From the NCBI GenBank assembly GCA_944323655.1, contig CALUTL010000014.1, positions 1-54,046 on the forward strand: a DNA stretch of 54,046 nucleotides, read 5' to 3'. Both the position numbers and the translations under genes were made by a program. Below are positions 17,414 through 26,736 of the stretch, in pieces. The notes under the pieces are model-generated. The model saw nothing but the letters and a program-made list of their open reading frames with translations, searched no databases and was not told the origin of the DNA. Origin of the DNA: Candidatus Gastranaerophilales bacterium (GTDB taxonomy: Bacteria; Cyanobacteriota; Vampirovibrionia; Gastranaerophilales; Gastranaerophilaceae). Numbering within the stretch: position 1 is the stretch's first letter; the number at the start of each line of letters is the position of its first letter.

Positions 17414-18202
17414 TTATATAATTCTAACCCCAAACGGAACAGATTTTAGACCATTTTTTATTAAATAACCGTCAATTTCTTCAAAGTCTCCGCCGATTAA
17501 AAAATAAGAGGAGCCTGAACCTGACATAATTGAATTCGGGTAAAGTGATTTTATCTTTTGAAGTTCGTCATAATCATCAATCACTGCCCACTCCAAATCA
17601 TTTTTAAAATTTTCACGTCCTGCCTTATTTTCGGATTTTTTAAGCGAAAACTTTGTATAAGCTTCTTTTGCACTAATTCCAAGCCCAAAAGGCTTTATTA
17701 AAGAGACCTCAAACTCCTCAAACGGCAAAGTCTCAAGAATTTCACCTCTGCCTGTTGCAAGCTGTCTTCCGCCTTCCAGACAAAAATTCAAATCAGAACC
17801 AAGTTTTGCACATAATTTGTGAAGTTCATCTTGAGATAGAGGATCGTTAAAATAACTGTTTAATCCCTTAAAAATCCCTGCTGCATTAGTGCTTCCGCCC
17901 GCAAGCCCCGCCGATACCGGAATATTTTTTTCGATATAAACCGAAATCCTGTGTGGTGAAAGATTTACCCGTTCTATAAAAAGCATTATGGCTTTGTAGA
18001 CCAAATTTTTCTCGTTATAAGGAATTTCATCACTTGTCCCGCTCAAATTAATTTCAAATTTCTTTGAAGGCTCCGCCTCAAGCGTCAAATAATCGTACAA
18101 ACTTATCGTCTGCATTATACTTTCAATATTATGAAAACCGTCAGGACGTTTTGAGGTTACTTTTAAGGTCAGGTTAATCTTTGCTGGACACTGGATTTTC
18201 AT
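17414..18202 (-). CDS. ispE: 4-diphosphocytidyl-2-C-methyl-D-erythritol kinase
   Basis: 262 residues, a GHMP kinase. PAKINLTL at residues 6-13 holds the catalytic Lys; the ATP-binding GHMP motif is PVSAGLAGGSTNAAG at 95-109; GSDLNFCLEGG carries the catalytic Asp; GSGSSYF is the C-terminal GHMP block. It phosphorylates CDP-ME in the MEP pathway of isoprenoid synthesis, to which dxr at 42470 also belongs. It overlaps rsmA by 29 bases, a pairing (rsmA-ispE) common in bacteria. Confidence 0.96.
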   Translation of the reverse strand: MKIQCPAKINLTLKVTSKRPDGFHNIESIMQTISLYDYLTLEAEPSKKFEINLSGTSDEIPYNEKNLVYKAIMLFIERVNLSPHRISVYIEKNIPVSAGLAGGSTNAAGIFKGLNSYFNDPLSQDELHKLCAKLGSDLNFCLEGGRQLATGRGEILETLPFEEFEVSLIKPFGLGISAKEAYTKFSLKKSENKAGRENFKNDLEWAVIDDYDELQKIKSLYPNSIMSGSGSSYFLIGGDFEEIDGYLIKNGLKSVPFGVRII

Positions 18203-19034
18203 TCTTTAAAAGCTCCTCTGATAATTTTCCGAAAGTTTCAATCGAAAGTTTTTCGCCTCTGGTGTTTTCATCAATATTGAGTGCGGCAAGCGACTTTTGC
18301 ACATTTTCTTTTAAAAATCCGCCGTGAAGCAGGCAGTTTTTAATATTTTTTCTTCTCTGAGAAAACGCCGCTTTAACCGTTTTTCTAAAATGTTTATAAT
18401 CATTCAATTCAAGCTTCGGCTGCTCTCTTACAACAAGCTTTACAAGTGCTGAATTAACCTTCGGGGCAGGATAAAATGATTTTCTGCCGACTTTTTTAAA
18501 GACTTCAACCTCTGCCCAAAACTGTGACAAAATTGTCAACAACCCGTATTGTTTTGACGGTGAATTTTCATCCGCCGCCATCCTTAGGGCAACTTCCTCC
18601 TGAACCATCAATATTATATCTTTTATCAGGTTTCTATTTTTATTGTTTAAATCATCAACTTCACCAAGCAAATGCGCAATTATTGGGCTTGTAATATAGT
18701 AAGGAATGTTTGCAACAATTTTAACCTTTTCATCAGTCAATTCAGAAAAATCCGTTTTCAAAATATCTTTATGAATAATTTCTAAATTCGGAGCATTCAA
18801 CTTTTGAAGTTCCTTAACAGCCTCCTCATCAAGTTCTATTGCAATAACTTTTTTGGCGTATTTTACAAGCTGCTCTGTCACAAACCCGACTCCGGGGCCG
18901 ATTTCAATAACAGTATCTTCAGGCGTAATTTCAGCCTTTTCAATTATTGCAGAAATCACATCGGGATTTATTAAAAAGTTCTGCCCGAGGCGTTTTTTGG
19001 TCTTAAAAAATTTTGCACGTTCAAAATAGTTCAT
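18174..19034 (-). CDS. rsmA: 16S rRNA dimethyladenosine transferase RsmA (KsgA)
   Basis: 286 residues. KKRLGQNFL at residues 13-21 is the family N-terminal mark, EIGPGVG (44-50) binds S-adenosylmethionine and NIPYYI (109-114) is the catalytic motif for N6,N6-dimethylation of the two adjacent adenines near the 3' end of 16S rRNA. It lies upstream of ispE. There is no Shine-Dalgarno site; a perfect TATAAT sits only 7 bases before the ATG, so the mRNA is probably leaderless. Confidence 0.96.
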   Translation of the reverse strand: MNYFERAKFFKTKKRLGQNFLINPDVISAIIEKAEITPEDTVIEIGPGVGFVTEQLVKYAKKVIAIELDEEAVKELQKLNAPNLEIIHKDILKTDFSELTDEKVKIVANIPYYITSPIIAHLLGEVDDLNNKNRNLIKDIILMVQEEVALRMAADENSPSKQYGLLTILSQFWAEVEVFKKVGRKSFYPAPKVNSALVKLVVREQPKLELNDYKHFRKTVKAAFSQRRKNIKNCLLHGGFLKENVQKSLAALNIDENTRGEKLSIETFGKLSEELLKNENPVSSKD

Positions 19035-19041
19035 CTTGACT

Positions 19042-19047
19042 ATTATA
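19042..19047 (-). promoter_or_regulatory. -10 box for a leaderless rsmA-ispE transcript
   Basis: Perfect TATAAT on the minus strand with 7 bases between it and the rsmA ATG, placing the expected transcription start at or one base before the start codon. No good -35. Confidence 0.5.
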
Positions 19048-19083
19048 ATACCACAGACAGGCTAATGTTTATTAATATTATAT

Positions 19084-19113
19084 TTGATATTTTAACAATG
19101 GTTATAGTATTAT
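19084..19113 (+). promoter_or_regulatory. Promoter of the glutamate-cysteine ligase gene
   Basis: TTGATA (19084-19089), 18-base spacer, TATTAT (19108-19113). It lies inside what would be the coding region if an upstream ATG at 19065 were used, supporting the TTG start at 19134. Confidence 0.5.
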
Positions 19114-19133
19114 ATTTTTTAACGGAGGCAGTC

Positions 19134-20459
19134 TTGAGTAATCTTCAAACTAAACAAAAACTTGAAAAAAGTGATATCCTAAAACTTTTTACATCCGGAT
19201 GTAAAACTTCTAACGATTTGAATGTCGGAATTGAATACGAAAGGCTTCCGATTTCAAAATTAACCAATACGGCTGTCCCGTATGAGGGAGATTTCGGGAT
19301 TTGCGATTTTTTAAGAACCTTCGCTAAAAAAGAAAACTGGGATTATATCACAGACGACTACAACATTATCGGGCTTAAACAAAACCATGACACTATTACT
19401 CTTGAACCCGGATGTCAGGTTGAATTGAGCGTAAAACCCGAAAAAACAATTTTCGACCTTAAAAATAAAATAGATTCTCTCAACAAAAAAATGGAACCTG
19501 TTTTGGAAAAATTCGGAATTAACCTTCTTGAATACGGGGTTTCACCGCTTTCGACTCACAAAAATATCCGGCTTATTCCTAAAAAACGCTACAAAATTAT
19601 GGCAGGATATCTATGGGGTATTCTATCAGATGTTATGATGAGAGAAACCGCCGGAATACAAGGCGCATTCGACTTTACTGATGAAGAAGATGCAATGAGA
19701 AAGTTTACTATCGCAAACAAGCTCTCTCCGTTTATCACAGCTATATTTGCAAATTCTCCCATCCGAGGCGGAGTAGAAACAGGGTATAAAACTTTTCGCG
19801 CCTTAAGCTGGCTTAACACTGACAACGACCGCTGCGGTTTCTGCGGAAATATGCAGGACGATTTTTCTTTTGAAAAATATGTTGATAATGTTCTCAAAAG
19901 CCCGATGATTTTTATTAACCGAAACGGCGCTCCGATTCCATTAAAAGGAAAAATTAATTTTGAAGAATTTATGCAAAAAGGATTTGGAGATTTTGATGCT
20001 GAAATTGATGACTTTAATCTTCACGCAAATCTTTATTTTCCTGAAGTTCGCCTCAGAAACTTTATCGAAATCCGAAATCACGATTGCGCAGGAAATGATT
20101 TAATCTACGCCGTTCTTGCAATTTACAAAGGGATTCTATACAACAAATCCGCAATGGATGAAATTGATGAGCTTTTTGCAAGATTCACTTACGAAGATTT
20201 TGCGGAATTAAGATACAATGTTCCAAAAAACGCTCTTGATAGTGAAATTTGCGGAACCAAAATCTCTAATATTGCAAAAGAAATTCTCTACATCGCAGAA
20301 AAATCCCTTATCGAAAAGGATACAAGAGAAGAAAAATTCTTAGATCCGATAAAAGAGCTTACTCTCGAAAACCTCTGCCCCGCTGATATAATCCTGCGCA
20401 ACTGGAACGGATTATGGAATAAAGATGTTTCTAAATTAGTCAAATATTTAAGCAAATAA
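19134..20459 (+). CDS. gshA: Glutamate-cysteine ligase, plant/proteobacterial type (GCS2-like)
   Basis: 441 residues from a TTG start at 19134: GGAGG is 5 bases upstream and a promoter at 19084-19113 excludes the ATG at 19065, which would add an implausible hydrophobic leader. Seen: VGIEYERLP (substrate Glu/metal-binding block), TLEPGCQVELS, RYKIMAGYL, then FANSPIRGG and the Tyr/Arg-rich TGYKTFRALSW. The enzyme joins glutamate to cysteine with ATP, the first step of glutathione synthesis. No gshB is in the window, so the end product could be gamma-glutamylcysteine or glutathione. It converges on bioY with a 1-base gap. Confidence 0.85.
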   Translation: MSNLQTKQKLEKSDILKLFTSGCKTSNDLNVGIEYERLPISKLTNTAVPYEGDFGICDFLRTFAKKENWDYITDDYNIIGLKQNHDTITLEPGCQVELSVKPEKTIFDLKNKIDSLNKKMEPVLEKFGINLLEYGVSPLSTHKNIRLIPKKRYKIMAGYLWGILSDVMMRETAGIQGAFDFTDEEDAMRKFTIANKLSPFITAIFANSPIRGGVETGYKTFRALSWLNTDNDRCGFCGNMQDDFSFEKYVDNVLKSPMIFINRNGAPIPLKGKINFEEFMQKGFGDFDAEIDDFNLHANLYFPEVRLRNFIEIRNHDCAGNDLIYAVLAIYKGILYNKSAMDEIDELFARFTYEDFAELRYNVPKNALDSEICGTKISNIAKEILYIAEKSLIEKDTREEKFLDPIKELTLENLCPADIILRNWNGLWNKDVSKLVKYLSK

Positions 20460-20460
20460 C

Positions 20461-21123
20461 CTACATATATAACCAAAGAATAAGTCTTAAATATTTTGCC
20501 GCAAGCGCAAGAAGATAACTGAATATAAAATCATAAATAATTTTAACTCCGCTTTGTGCTAAAATCCAGCCCGTAATAAACATTAGACCTTCATGCTTAA
20601 TCCCCGCAACCGCAAGCATATAAAGGATTCCTATTATATGAATCGTAAAAATTCCGACAAAAACAGCTTTCCCGACATTTTTATAAGTAAATCCGGATTT
20701 TAAAATAGTTCCGGTCAAAAATACCGCAGGAATATAAGCTAAAATATACCCGAATCCATATTCTCCTATATATCTCCAGCCTCCGCCAAGCGCAAAAACA
20801 GGCAGAATAAAAAGTCCCGTCAAAATATAAATTAAGACACTTGCAAGACCGAATTTTCTTCCCAAAAGCGCCGCTATAAACATAACCGCAGGAACCTGAG
20901 GTATTAGATTAAAGGTGTGAATGTAATCCTGTATCTTCAATTCGTGTCCCGAAAAAAGCTCCGACGGAATTGAAAAATGAATTATGTTAAGCTGAATAAA
21001 CGTCGATACTACAAGCAAAAACGAACAAAAAATTATCAATACAAGACTGCTTAAACTAAACTTTAGCCCTGATCTAACATTTGCGGCTGTTTTTACCCGA
21101 GGTTGTACGGCTTCTTCTGTCAT
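20461..21123 (-). CDS. bioY: Biotin transporter substrate-binding subunit BioY
   Basis: 220 residues with six hydrophobic segments. The BioY signature is visible as GLFILPVFALGGGW, YIGEYGFGYILAYIPA, and a late ILAQSGVKIIYDF. BioY captures biotin in the membrane and may work alone or with an ECF energising module, which is not present here. Its start overlaps the rimI stop (ATGA), so the two are co-translated. No biotin biosynthesis genes in the window. Confidence 0.88.
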   Translation of the reverse strand: MTEEAVQPRVKTAANVRSGLKFSLSSLVLIIFCSFLLVVSTFIQLNIIHFSIPSELFSGHELKIQDYIHTFNLIPQVPAVMFIAALLGRKFGLASVLIYILTGLFILPVFALGGGWRYIGEYGFGYILAYIPAVFLTGTILKSGFTYKNVGKAVFVGIFTIHIIGILYMLAVAGIKHEGLMFITGWILAQSGVKIIYDFIFSYLLALAAKYLRLILWLYM

Positions 21124-21656
21124 AATATATATGTAATCCCTGCTTTTTCGTTCAAATTCTTCAAATTTTGCGAGTATATACTCTTAAATTTATCGTAAAA
21201 TATGTTTTCTGTCCACATTATTAAGGCATCTTCATCATTATCCTGATAGTAGCCCTTTCGTGTTCCAAGAGATCTGAAACCGTATTTTTCATACAATTTT
21301 ATCGCAGGTTCGTTTGAAACCCTGACTTCCAGCGTTATATATTTAACCATTGATTTGCGGCAAGATTCTATTAAAACCATCAAAAGCGATTCTCCGATAT
21401 GCTTGCGTCTAAAATCAGGCGAAACCGCTATATTTGTTATATGCGCCTCCTCCAAAATCTGCCAGCAGCCTGCATATCCAACTAACTCGCCCTTGTCGTT
21501 AAAAGCACAATAATATTTCGCAATCTCACTGTTTAATTCATTAAAAAAAGATTCCTTTGACCAATGATGAGGCCCGTATGCTTTTTCTTCCACTACCATT
21601 ACATCGTCCAGGTAATCCCTTTGCATCGGTTCAATTTTCAACAAAACTTTTTCCAT
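21120..21656 (-). CDS. rimI: [Ribosomal protein S18]-alanine N-acetyltransferase RimI
   Basis: 178 residues. GNAT motif A is ITNIAVSPDFRRKHIGESLL, followed by LEVRVSNEPAIKLYEKYGF, the pair that marks RimI. It acetylates the N-terminal alanine of S18, or other proteins. The 30-residue C-terminal tail is longer than in E. coli RimI. Coupled by ATGA to bioY. Confidence 0.9.
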   Translation of the reverse strand: MEKVLLKIEPMQRDYLDDVMVVEEKAYGPHHWSKESFFNELNSEIAKYYCAFNDKGELVGYAGCWQILEEAHITNIAVSPDFRRKHIGESLLMVLIESCRKSMVKYITLEVRVSNEPAIKLYEKYGFRSLGTRKGYYQDNDEDALIMWTENIFYDKFKSIYSQNLKNLNEKAGITYIL

Positions 21657-21694
21657 AAAAAAATTCTATCACGACATTTTATAAGGGGCAATTA

Positions 21695-22597
21695 TTAAAT
21701 TTTACGCGTTAATTGTAAAAGATCCGATATTTTTAATATAAAATCAAATTGATTATACATCTTTTCAAAAAGTTTTTTGTCATCTGTACGTCTGCCAAGC
21801 TTTGCAATATTGAAAGAATCTCTTCCAATGTCAACTGCTATATAAAGATGATTCTTAAAAAACGAAAGTGCTATGCTCTTTGCATCAAACAAAATCTTTA
21901 ATGCCTTTAACTTCTCCATAAATCCCACCGTCAAAATATAACGGCATTCTATTTGGTTATTTGAATATACATTAAACATTCTGTTAAAGTCCGCATCTTC
22001 AAGTATAACTTTTTCATATCCTTTTGGTGCAAAAAGTCCGCTGTCTTTGACTATTATTTCAGCAGGAAACAAAAACTTGTCTTTAAAATCATACTCTATT
22101 ACTATTCCGTTAAATACATTTGTTTTGTAAATTCCTTGCCCTACCTTTAATGTCTGCTCACTGATTTTTACGGAAATTCCTTTATACGTCCCCACAAAAT
22201 TGTCATCAGAATAGTTCTCTTGAAAATTCGGTAATATTTTTGTAGATTTTAAAGTTTTACTATCAATTTGACTGTCGTTTAATGTCCAGCATTCCCAGTC
22301 AAAATCACTGAAACACTCCATAAAATCTTCAATAATTCTTTTTTTTATTTTTATCTCAAATTCTTTTTTTATATAAGAATAAATGAAGCTTCCGATAATT
22401 ACCATTACAAAAATGACTTTAATATGATTTGCACTGCGCAATGTCAAAACACTTTCATAAAACCAGTATATTATTGCAGCTGCAATCACAATTTCCGAAA
22501 TTAATACGAGCATAAGAAACCCTATTCTAATTAACTCGTAACTCTTTAAATTAGGCTCTATACGTTTATAAAATTTTTCGAAAACTTCATCCGTCAT
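21695..22597 (-). CDS. DUF3137 membrane protein
   Basis: 300 residues from ATG 22597 (a TTG two codons up is possible). Two transmembrane helices at about residues 24-47 and 55-75, then a soluble domain with the DUF3137 pattern: NFVGTYKGISVKISEQTL, a later KVILEDADFNRMFNVYSNNQIECRYILT. Function of the family unknown. No clear ribosome site; 19 bases after the upstream gene, so translation may be coupled. Confidence 0.8.
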   Translation of the reverse strand: MTDEVFEKFYKRIEPNLKSYELIRIGFLMLVLISEIVIAAAIIYWFYESVLTLRSANHIKVIFVMVIIGSFIYSYIKKEFEIKIKKRIIEDFMECFSDFDWECWTLNDSQIDSKTLKSTKILPNFQENYSDDNFVGTYKGISVKISEQTLKVGQGIYKTNVFNGIVIEYDFKDKFLFPAEIIVKDSGLFAPKGYEKVILEDADFNRMFNVYSNNQIECRYILTVGFMEKLKALKILFDAKSIALSFFKNHLYIAVDIGRDSFNIAKLGRRTDDKKLFEKMYNQFDFILKISDLLQLTRKI

Positions 22598-22615
22598 AAC
22601 CAAATAATTTTTAAT

Positions 22616-23047
22616 CTAATCTTCTCTAAAACTTATATTAAAATCGTCAACTTTCTCTTGAATTTTGGACATCAATTCCTTATCGTCCAATTTTTCCAAA
22701 ATATCATCTTTAGTCCCGCGTTTTAAAATTACGCTTGAAGTCTGACCTTTGGGGCCTTCTCCGACAAGCTCCAAATAACGAAGCTTCTCAAAATTTTCAA
22801 CTTCACCCTTCAAAACATTCGGCAGCGGAGTTACCTGCAAAGTTAATTCTTTTACCAAACTTTCTTTATTCTGCGGTTTTAAGTTTTCTTTCACTATTTT
22901 AAAACTCCCGTACTCGCAAACTTCTCTTTCAGCACGTGTTTTAAGATTTTTAATCATTGCCGAAATCTTATTTTCAAACTTTTCCATTTTAACTTTCGCT
23001 CCGGTTTGGCTTATTTTATTCAGTTTTGAAGGATTTATACGTTCCAT
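22616..23047 (-). CDS. Hypothetical charged protein
   Basis: 143 residues, Lys/Glu rich, no hydrophobic segment, no domain I recognise. GAGGA lies 6 bases before the ATG. It sits 27 bases after the 1178-residue gene and before the DUF3137 gene on the same strand, so it is probably part of that transcript; a chaperone or partner role is only a guess. Confidence 0.75.
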   Translation of the reverse strand: MERINPSKLNKISQTGAKVKMEKFENKISAMIKNLKTRAEREVCEYGSFKIVKENLKPQNKESLVKELTLQVTPLPNVLKGEVENFEKLRYLELVGEGPKGQTSSVILKRGTKDDILEKLDDKELMSKIQEKVDDFNISFRED

Positions 23048-23074
23048 AATTCTATCCTCATTTTTTATTATACA

Positions 23075-26000
23075 TTAATTTGGAATATATTCTATATCCG
23101 TAAATAAATTTAACGCAAGCGGTATTTCTTTATTTTGTTTTAAACATTCTTCAATCATAACATGTTTTTCAGGCGAAACAGCTTTGAAGCCTTGTTTATA
23201 GTAAAACTCAATATTTGTTAACTTGCCGTTCAGCCCTTTCATCGGACTTGCCGTTGCAATCAGTCTTCCGCCAAATCCGTGAGCATTACTTATTTTTGCC
23301 AGTTCTTTAATTAATTTTGTGCCAATACCTATTCCTTGAACATTTGATACCAATCCTTCAAAATAAATACAAGGCTCGCCTGATTTATTGTTCCTTACAT
23401 CAAAAGTTACATTGCCTAAAATATTGCCGAACTCATCCTCTATTGATATACTTCCTGCATTTAAATATTCATTGGTATTAACTTTAATTTTGTCTACATC
23501 AACTTTTACAGGCTTGTTTGTTTTTTGGTCCAATACATAGCCTTTTTCCAGTTGGACATCATCGGCACTTAATTTTCCTGACGGAATATTAATACTTTTT
23601 TCCGTTTTCACGAAATATTTGGATAAAGCTGTTTGTTTATCAATTTTACCTTTCTTCAAGCCGTCTGAGAGTTCGTGAAGAAGCTCAAGATTTTCTGCCT
23701 TTAACTTTGGATCTGTCAGACCAAAATCCTCAAGTTTCGGCGGTGTGCTTTCAAATCCTAGCTCAAGCTTTCTCAAATGTTCGTAATGCGCTGTTAAATA
23801 TTCGTTATACAAGTCGTATTCTTCAGGCGACAAAGCTTTTACTGCATTTTCTATCGGTGAATACAATTCTTTCAACAACGGATTTCCGCCGGTTACGTCT
23901 TTGCCTTCTCTTATGTCATAAGGTACATGCTCGCATTCGGCAAACTTGTTTACTTTTGAACCCCTTAACTGCCACTCAAATATAAACCCGTCTTTCGTCA
24001 CGAAATTCATCTGCAATGCCGTATAGCCTGACGGTCTGACTTTTGTAAGTTTGTTTTTTACATTAAGCTCAATACCAAATTGCGCCGCATAATCTCTTAA
24101 TACTGCAACTTGTTTTTCCGAAAAATAAGGGATTCCGTCTTTGCCCATATAGTTTGAAATGTTTATCGCACCTATGGCTGCACCGTTTGGATCTTCTGCT
24201 TGAAGTCTGATTACCTCTTTAACTTTTGCCGCATATTCCTCCGATTGCCTTTCAGCAGCCATTTGAATCGCTTTTTTAGGATCTTTTTTGTACATTTCTA
24301 CAATATCGGGATGTTTTTTGTAATCAAAATCTCCAAGTTCTGTTCTTGTACCGACGGCATCTCTGACTGATTTTACGGCATCCTGGAATGTTGCGGGAGA
24401 TTTTATATCCGTTAATGCATTTCTGATTTTGTCATATAAGCTTTGAGCGCTTTTTGGACGATGTGTCATATTTACGCCGGATTTGCCAAGTCCTGCTTTT
24501 TCCATCAAATCAACAATACCTGCTTCAGCTTTAACTGCTTTTTCATGTATTTCATCGGCTGAAGCCCTTGCTCTTGCTTCGCCTTCTTCATTCAAAACTA
24601 AAATCTTCTCACCCTTAGCATTCAATGCTTCTCGGGTAAGCGGAACTTCCTTTGAAGCTTCAACTTCTGCTGTTTTTGAGGCTTTTGCAGGTTTTGCCGG
24701 CTCTGAGGCTTTACTTACCTTTGCAGGTTCGGTCGTTTCTACGGATTTTGGAGCCTCTGTCGTTTCGGTCGTATTTGCAGGTGCTATCGTTTCTGCTGCC
24801 ATTGCCGGCTCACTCGTCTTGCCGGCTTTTGAAGTTTCTTTGGCTCTTTTTTCTTCCGCTAATCTATGTACATCTAAAAGCGCCTTAGATGCTTTCTCTA
24901 ATTCTTCTTTAGACATATTCGGATTTGCTTCAAGAAGCCCTTTTTGTATTACTTTAACCTTTTCAGCATCCGAAATATTTGCAAAAGTCTTATGCATAAC
25001 GGTTCCCATCAAGGCTCCGTTTGCTGATCCGATATAATCCATTAAGGTCATCTTTTCCCCTTGAGAGGCTTGAATTGCAAAAGTTGCGATTACATCTGCC
25101 GTGAATTCCGCTCCCATTCCGCTTACTTTAGAAGCGTTTTCAATTAACCCAAGAGATTTACCGAGATTTGCGGGAAGTTTATGACCTGATTTATATAAAT
25201 CTATAAGCTCGGTTACCGATTTACCCGTATTTTTGGCAACTTGCGAAAGTCCTTTTTGTCCCAAAAATAACCTTGCTTTATCACCGACAACACCTGTTGC
25301 CATACCTAAAGCCATCCACATAGCGCCTTCTGCAACACTCATTCCGTAAGATTTCCAATCAGGTTCTTTTGATGTCAAATTCTCCGTCAAATCAACCGGA
25401 CGTGTAACTTGTACGGCTATCGCAGCAGGTACAACTTTTGATGCTGCATTTGTTGCTGCTGTTGCGGCTCTAAGCATTGCACCGCCTTTTGATAACAAAC
25501 TTGCGCCTTTTAAAATTAATCCGCTTCCCATAAACATTGTCGCCATGGAAATTACATCAAGTGTCGTCTGGGCATAACCCGCACCTTGCTTCTGTGACAT
25601 TATGTAATTATCAGCCATCGTTTCTATATTTCTTTTCCCGTAAGCTGATTCAAATGATTTATTATATTCGGTTTTCAAGTTGTTATATTTTTTATCTATT
25701 AAATTCTCAATTTCTTTACTTGTCGCAGTTTCCGAAATTTCAATCCCCATTGCGGCTGCCGCAGTTCTGTTTAACCGCAGCTCCATCTCCTCGGCTATAA
25801 GTTTTAACTGCTCAGTATTTGCCGTTACATCTTTCCCTCTTGGATTCGTTGTTTTTAAAGTATAATCACCAAAATAATTTTTCTCAAATCTAAAATCTCC
25901 GCCGAATTTTTTAATCGCTTCATCATCTTTGTGCGTTAACTCTATATCTTTTAAAATTTCGTTTACCTGTTTTTCATCTTCTATCCCTAGCGCTTGAAAT

Positions 26001-26611
26001 GCCTGCAAAATCCCGTTGTTCAAATCCCTGAAATCAGTTGTCGTCAAATTTGACTTAATCCCATCAATTACGCCTTTTATATTATCCGCATTATTAAAAA
26101 TTTCAGCCTTCTGAGCACAATCCTTAATCTTTGCCGATGAAAATTCAACTCCCCTGAATTTTTTAAACTTGGCTTTAAAATCCTCCGGTGACTCAGCTTT
26201 TTCAAGTGCAGAAATCTCTCTTTCAGTTCTTAAAATTTCACTTTCACTGTCAGATTTTTTATTTTCTAAATCAAAATTCTCCTTAATACGGTTGAATGTT
26301 CTTGCAAAAAATCCGTCATAATTATCCTGTTCCGCAAGCTTCTGCCTTGCATTCATTACCGTTGCATTCAAAACGGAAAGGCTCCGGTCAAAGGCTTTTT
26401 TATCCGTTTCCCACATCGGAATTACCTGAATATTGCTTGCATATCCCGTATCAAACGTCGAATTCTTAAGATATTCCGACGCATCAGCTTGACTGATTAC
26501 GCCCTGCATAACCATTATCGTTATAATTTTGCTTTTCGGTAAAGATTTTAATTCCTTATTCTTCGCCAAAAATGCACGAATTTCTGCATTTATTTTACTA
26601 ACCTCTGACAT
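23075..26611 (-). CDS. Large multidomain protein with RelA/SpoT-like synthetase domain and C-terminal GNAT-like domain
   Basis: 1178 residues. The N-terminal 330 residues are charged and helical. About 345-545 is an Ala/Gly-rich hydrophobic region. About 590-655 is a Thr/Ala/Pro/Lys-rich repeat linker. About 715-905 resembles the alarmone synthetase domain: RPKSAQSLYDKI, then DAVGTRTEL, SGYTALQ, FEWQLRG (compare EIQIRT, catalytic Glu kept) and FAECEHVPYDI (compare WAxxEHxxYxK). The usual His of the YxSxH block is Gln. About 1050-1178 has GNAT features: GIGIGTKLIKELAK and NIEFYYKQGF. This order (delivery-like region, linker, enzyme) recalls large effectors, but no secretion signal is visible. 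No HD hydrolase domain, so only synthesis or another nucleotidyl transfer is expected. Start supported by AAGAGAG. Confidence 0.72.
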   Translation of the reverse strand: MSEVSKINAEIRAFLAKNKELKSLPKSKIITIMVMQGVISQADASEYLKNSTFDTGYASNIQVIPMWETDKKAFDRSLSVLNATVMNARQKLAEQDNYDGFFARTFNRIKENFDLENKKSDSESEILRTEREISALEKAESPEDFKAKFKKFRGVEFSSAKIKDCAQKAEIFNNADNIKGVIDGIKSNLTTTDFRDLNNGILQAFQALGIEDEKQVNEILKDIELTHKDDEAIKKFGGDFRFEKNYFGDYTLKTTNPRGKDVTANTEQLKLIAEEMELRLNRTAAAAMGIEISETATSKEIENLIDKKYNNLKTEYNKSFESAYGKRNIETMADNYIMSQKQGAGYAQTTLDVISMATMFMGSGLILKGASLLSKGGAMLRAATAATNAASKVVPAAIAVQVTRPVDLTENLTSKEPDWKSYGMSVAEGAMWMALGMATGVVGDKARLFLGQKGLSQVAKNTGKSVTELIDLYKSGHKLPANLGKSLGLIENASKVSGMGAEFTADVIATFAIQASQGEKMTLMDYIGSANGALMGTVMHKTFANISDAEKVKVIQKGLLEANPNMSKEELEKASKALLDVHRLAEEKRAKETSKAGKTSEPAMAAETIAPANTTETTEAPKSVETTEPAKVSKASEPAKPAKASKTAEVEASKEVPLTREALNAKGEKILVLNEEGEARARASADEIHEKAVKAEAGIVDLMEKAGLGKSGVNMTHRPKSAQSLYDKIRNALTDIKSPATFQDAVKSVRDAVGTRTELGDFDYKKHPDIVEMYKKDPKKAIQMAAERQSEEYAAKVKEVIRLQAEDPNGAAIGAINISNYMGKDGIPYFSEKQVAVLRDYAAQFGIELNVKNKLTKVRPSGYTALQMNFVTKDGFIFEWQLRGSKVNKFAECEHVPYDIREGKDVTGGNPLLKELYSPIENAVKALSPEEYDLYNEYLTAHYEHLRKLELGFESTPPKLEDFGLTDPKLKAENLELLHELSDGLKKGKIDKQTALSKYFVKTEKSINIPSGKLSADDVQLEKGYVLDQKTNKPVKVDVDKIKVNTNEYLNAGSISIEDEFGNILGNVTFDVRNNKSGEPCIYFEGLVSNVQGIGIGTKLIKELAKISNAHGFGGRLIATASPMKGLNGKLTNIEFYYKQGFKAVSPEKHVMIEECLKQNKEIPLALNLFTDIEYIPN

Positions 26612-26672
26612 AATAATCTCTCTTACGGCAAATTAATATCTAACTTTAATTTTGTTAAAACTTTGTTACAAA

Positions 26673-26702
26673 TTGGTTTTAAATATTACAGCGTGATAAA
26701 AT
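26673..26702 (+). promoter_or_regulatory. Promoter of the GGDEF gene
   Basis: TTGGTT (26673-26678), 18-base spacer, TAAAAT (26697-26702) with extended -10 TG at 26694-26695. Confidence 0.55.
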
Positions 26703-26736
26703 GCATATAAGAGTAAGTTGACAGTAAGGATTAGAG

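Noticed and set aside
19065-19133. ATG start and hydrophobic leader for the glutamate-cysteine ligase
   Set aside because: Contains the promoter; the TTG at 19134 has GGAGG and starts where the family starts.
24483-25037. 184-residue plus-strand frame rich in Ala/Ser/Phe
   Set aside because: Shadow of the Thr/Ala/Pro linker of the 1178-residue protein; no start signal.
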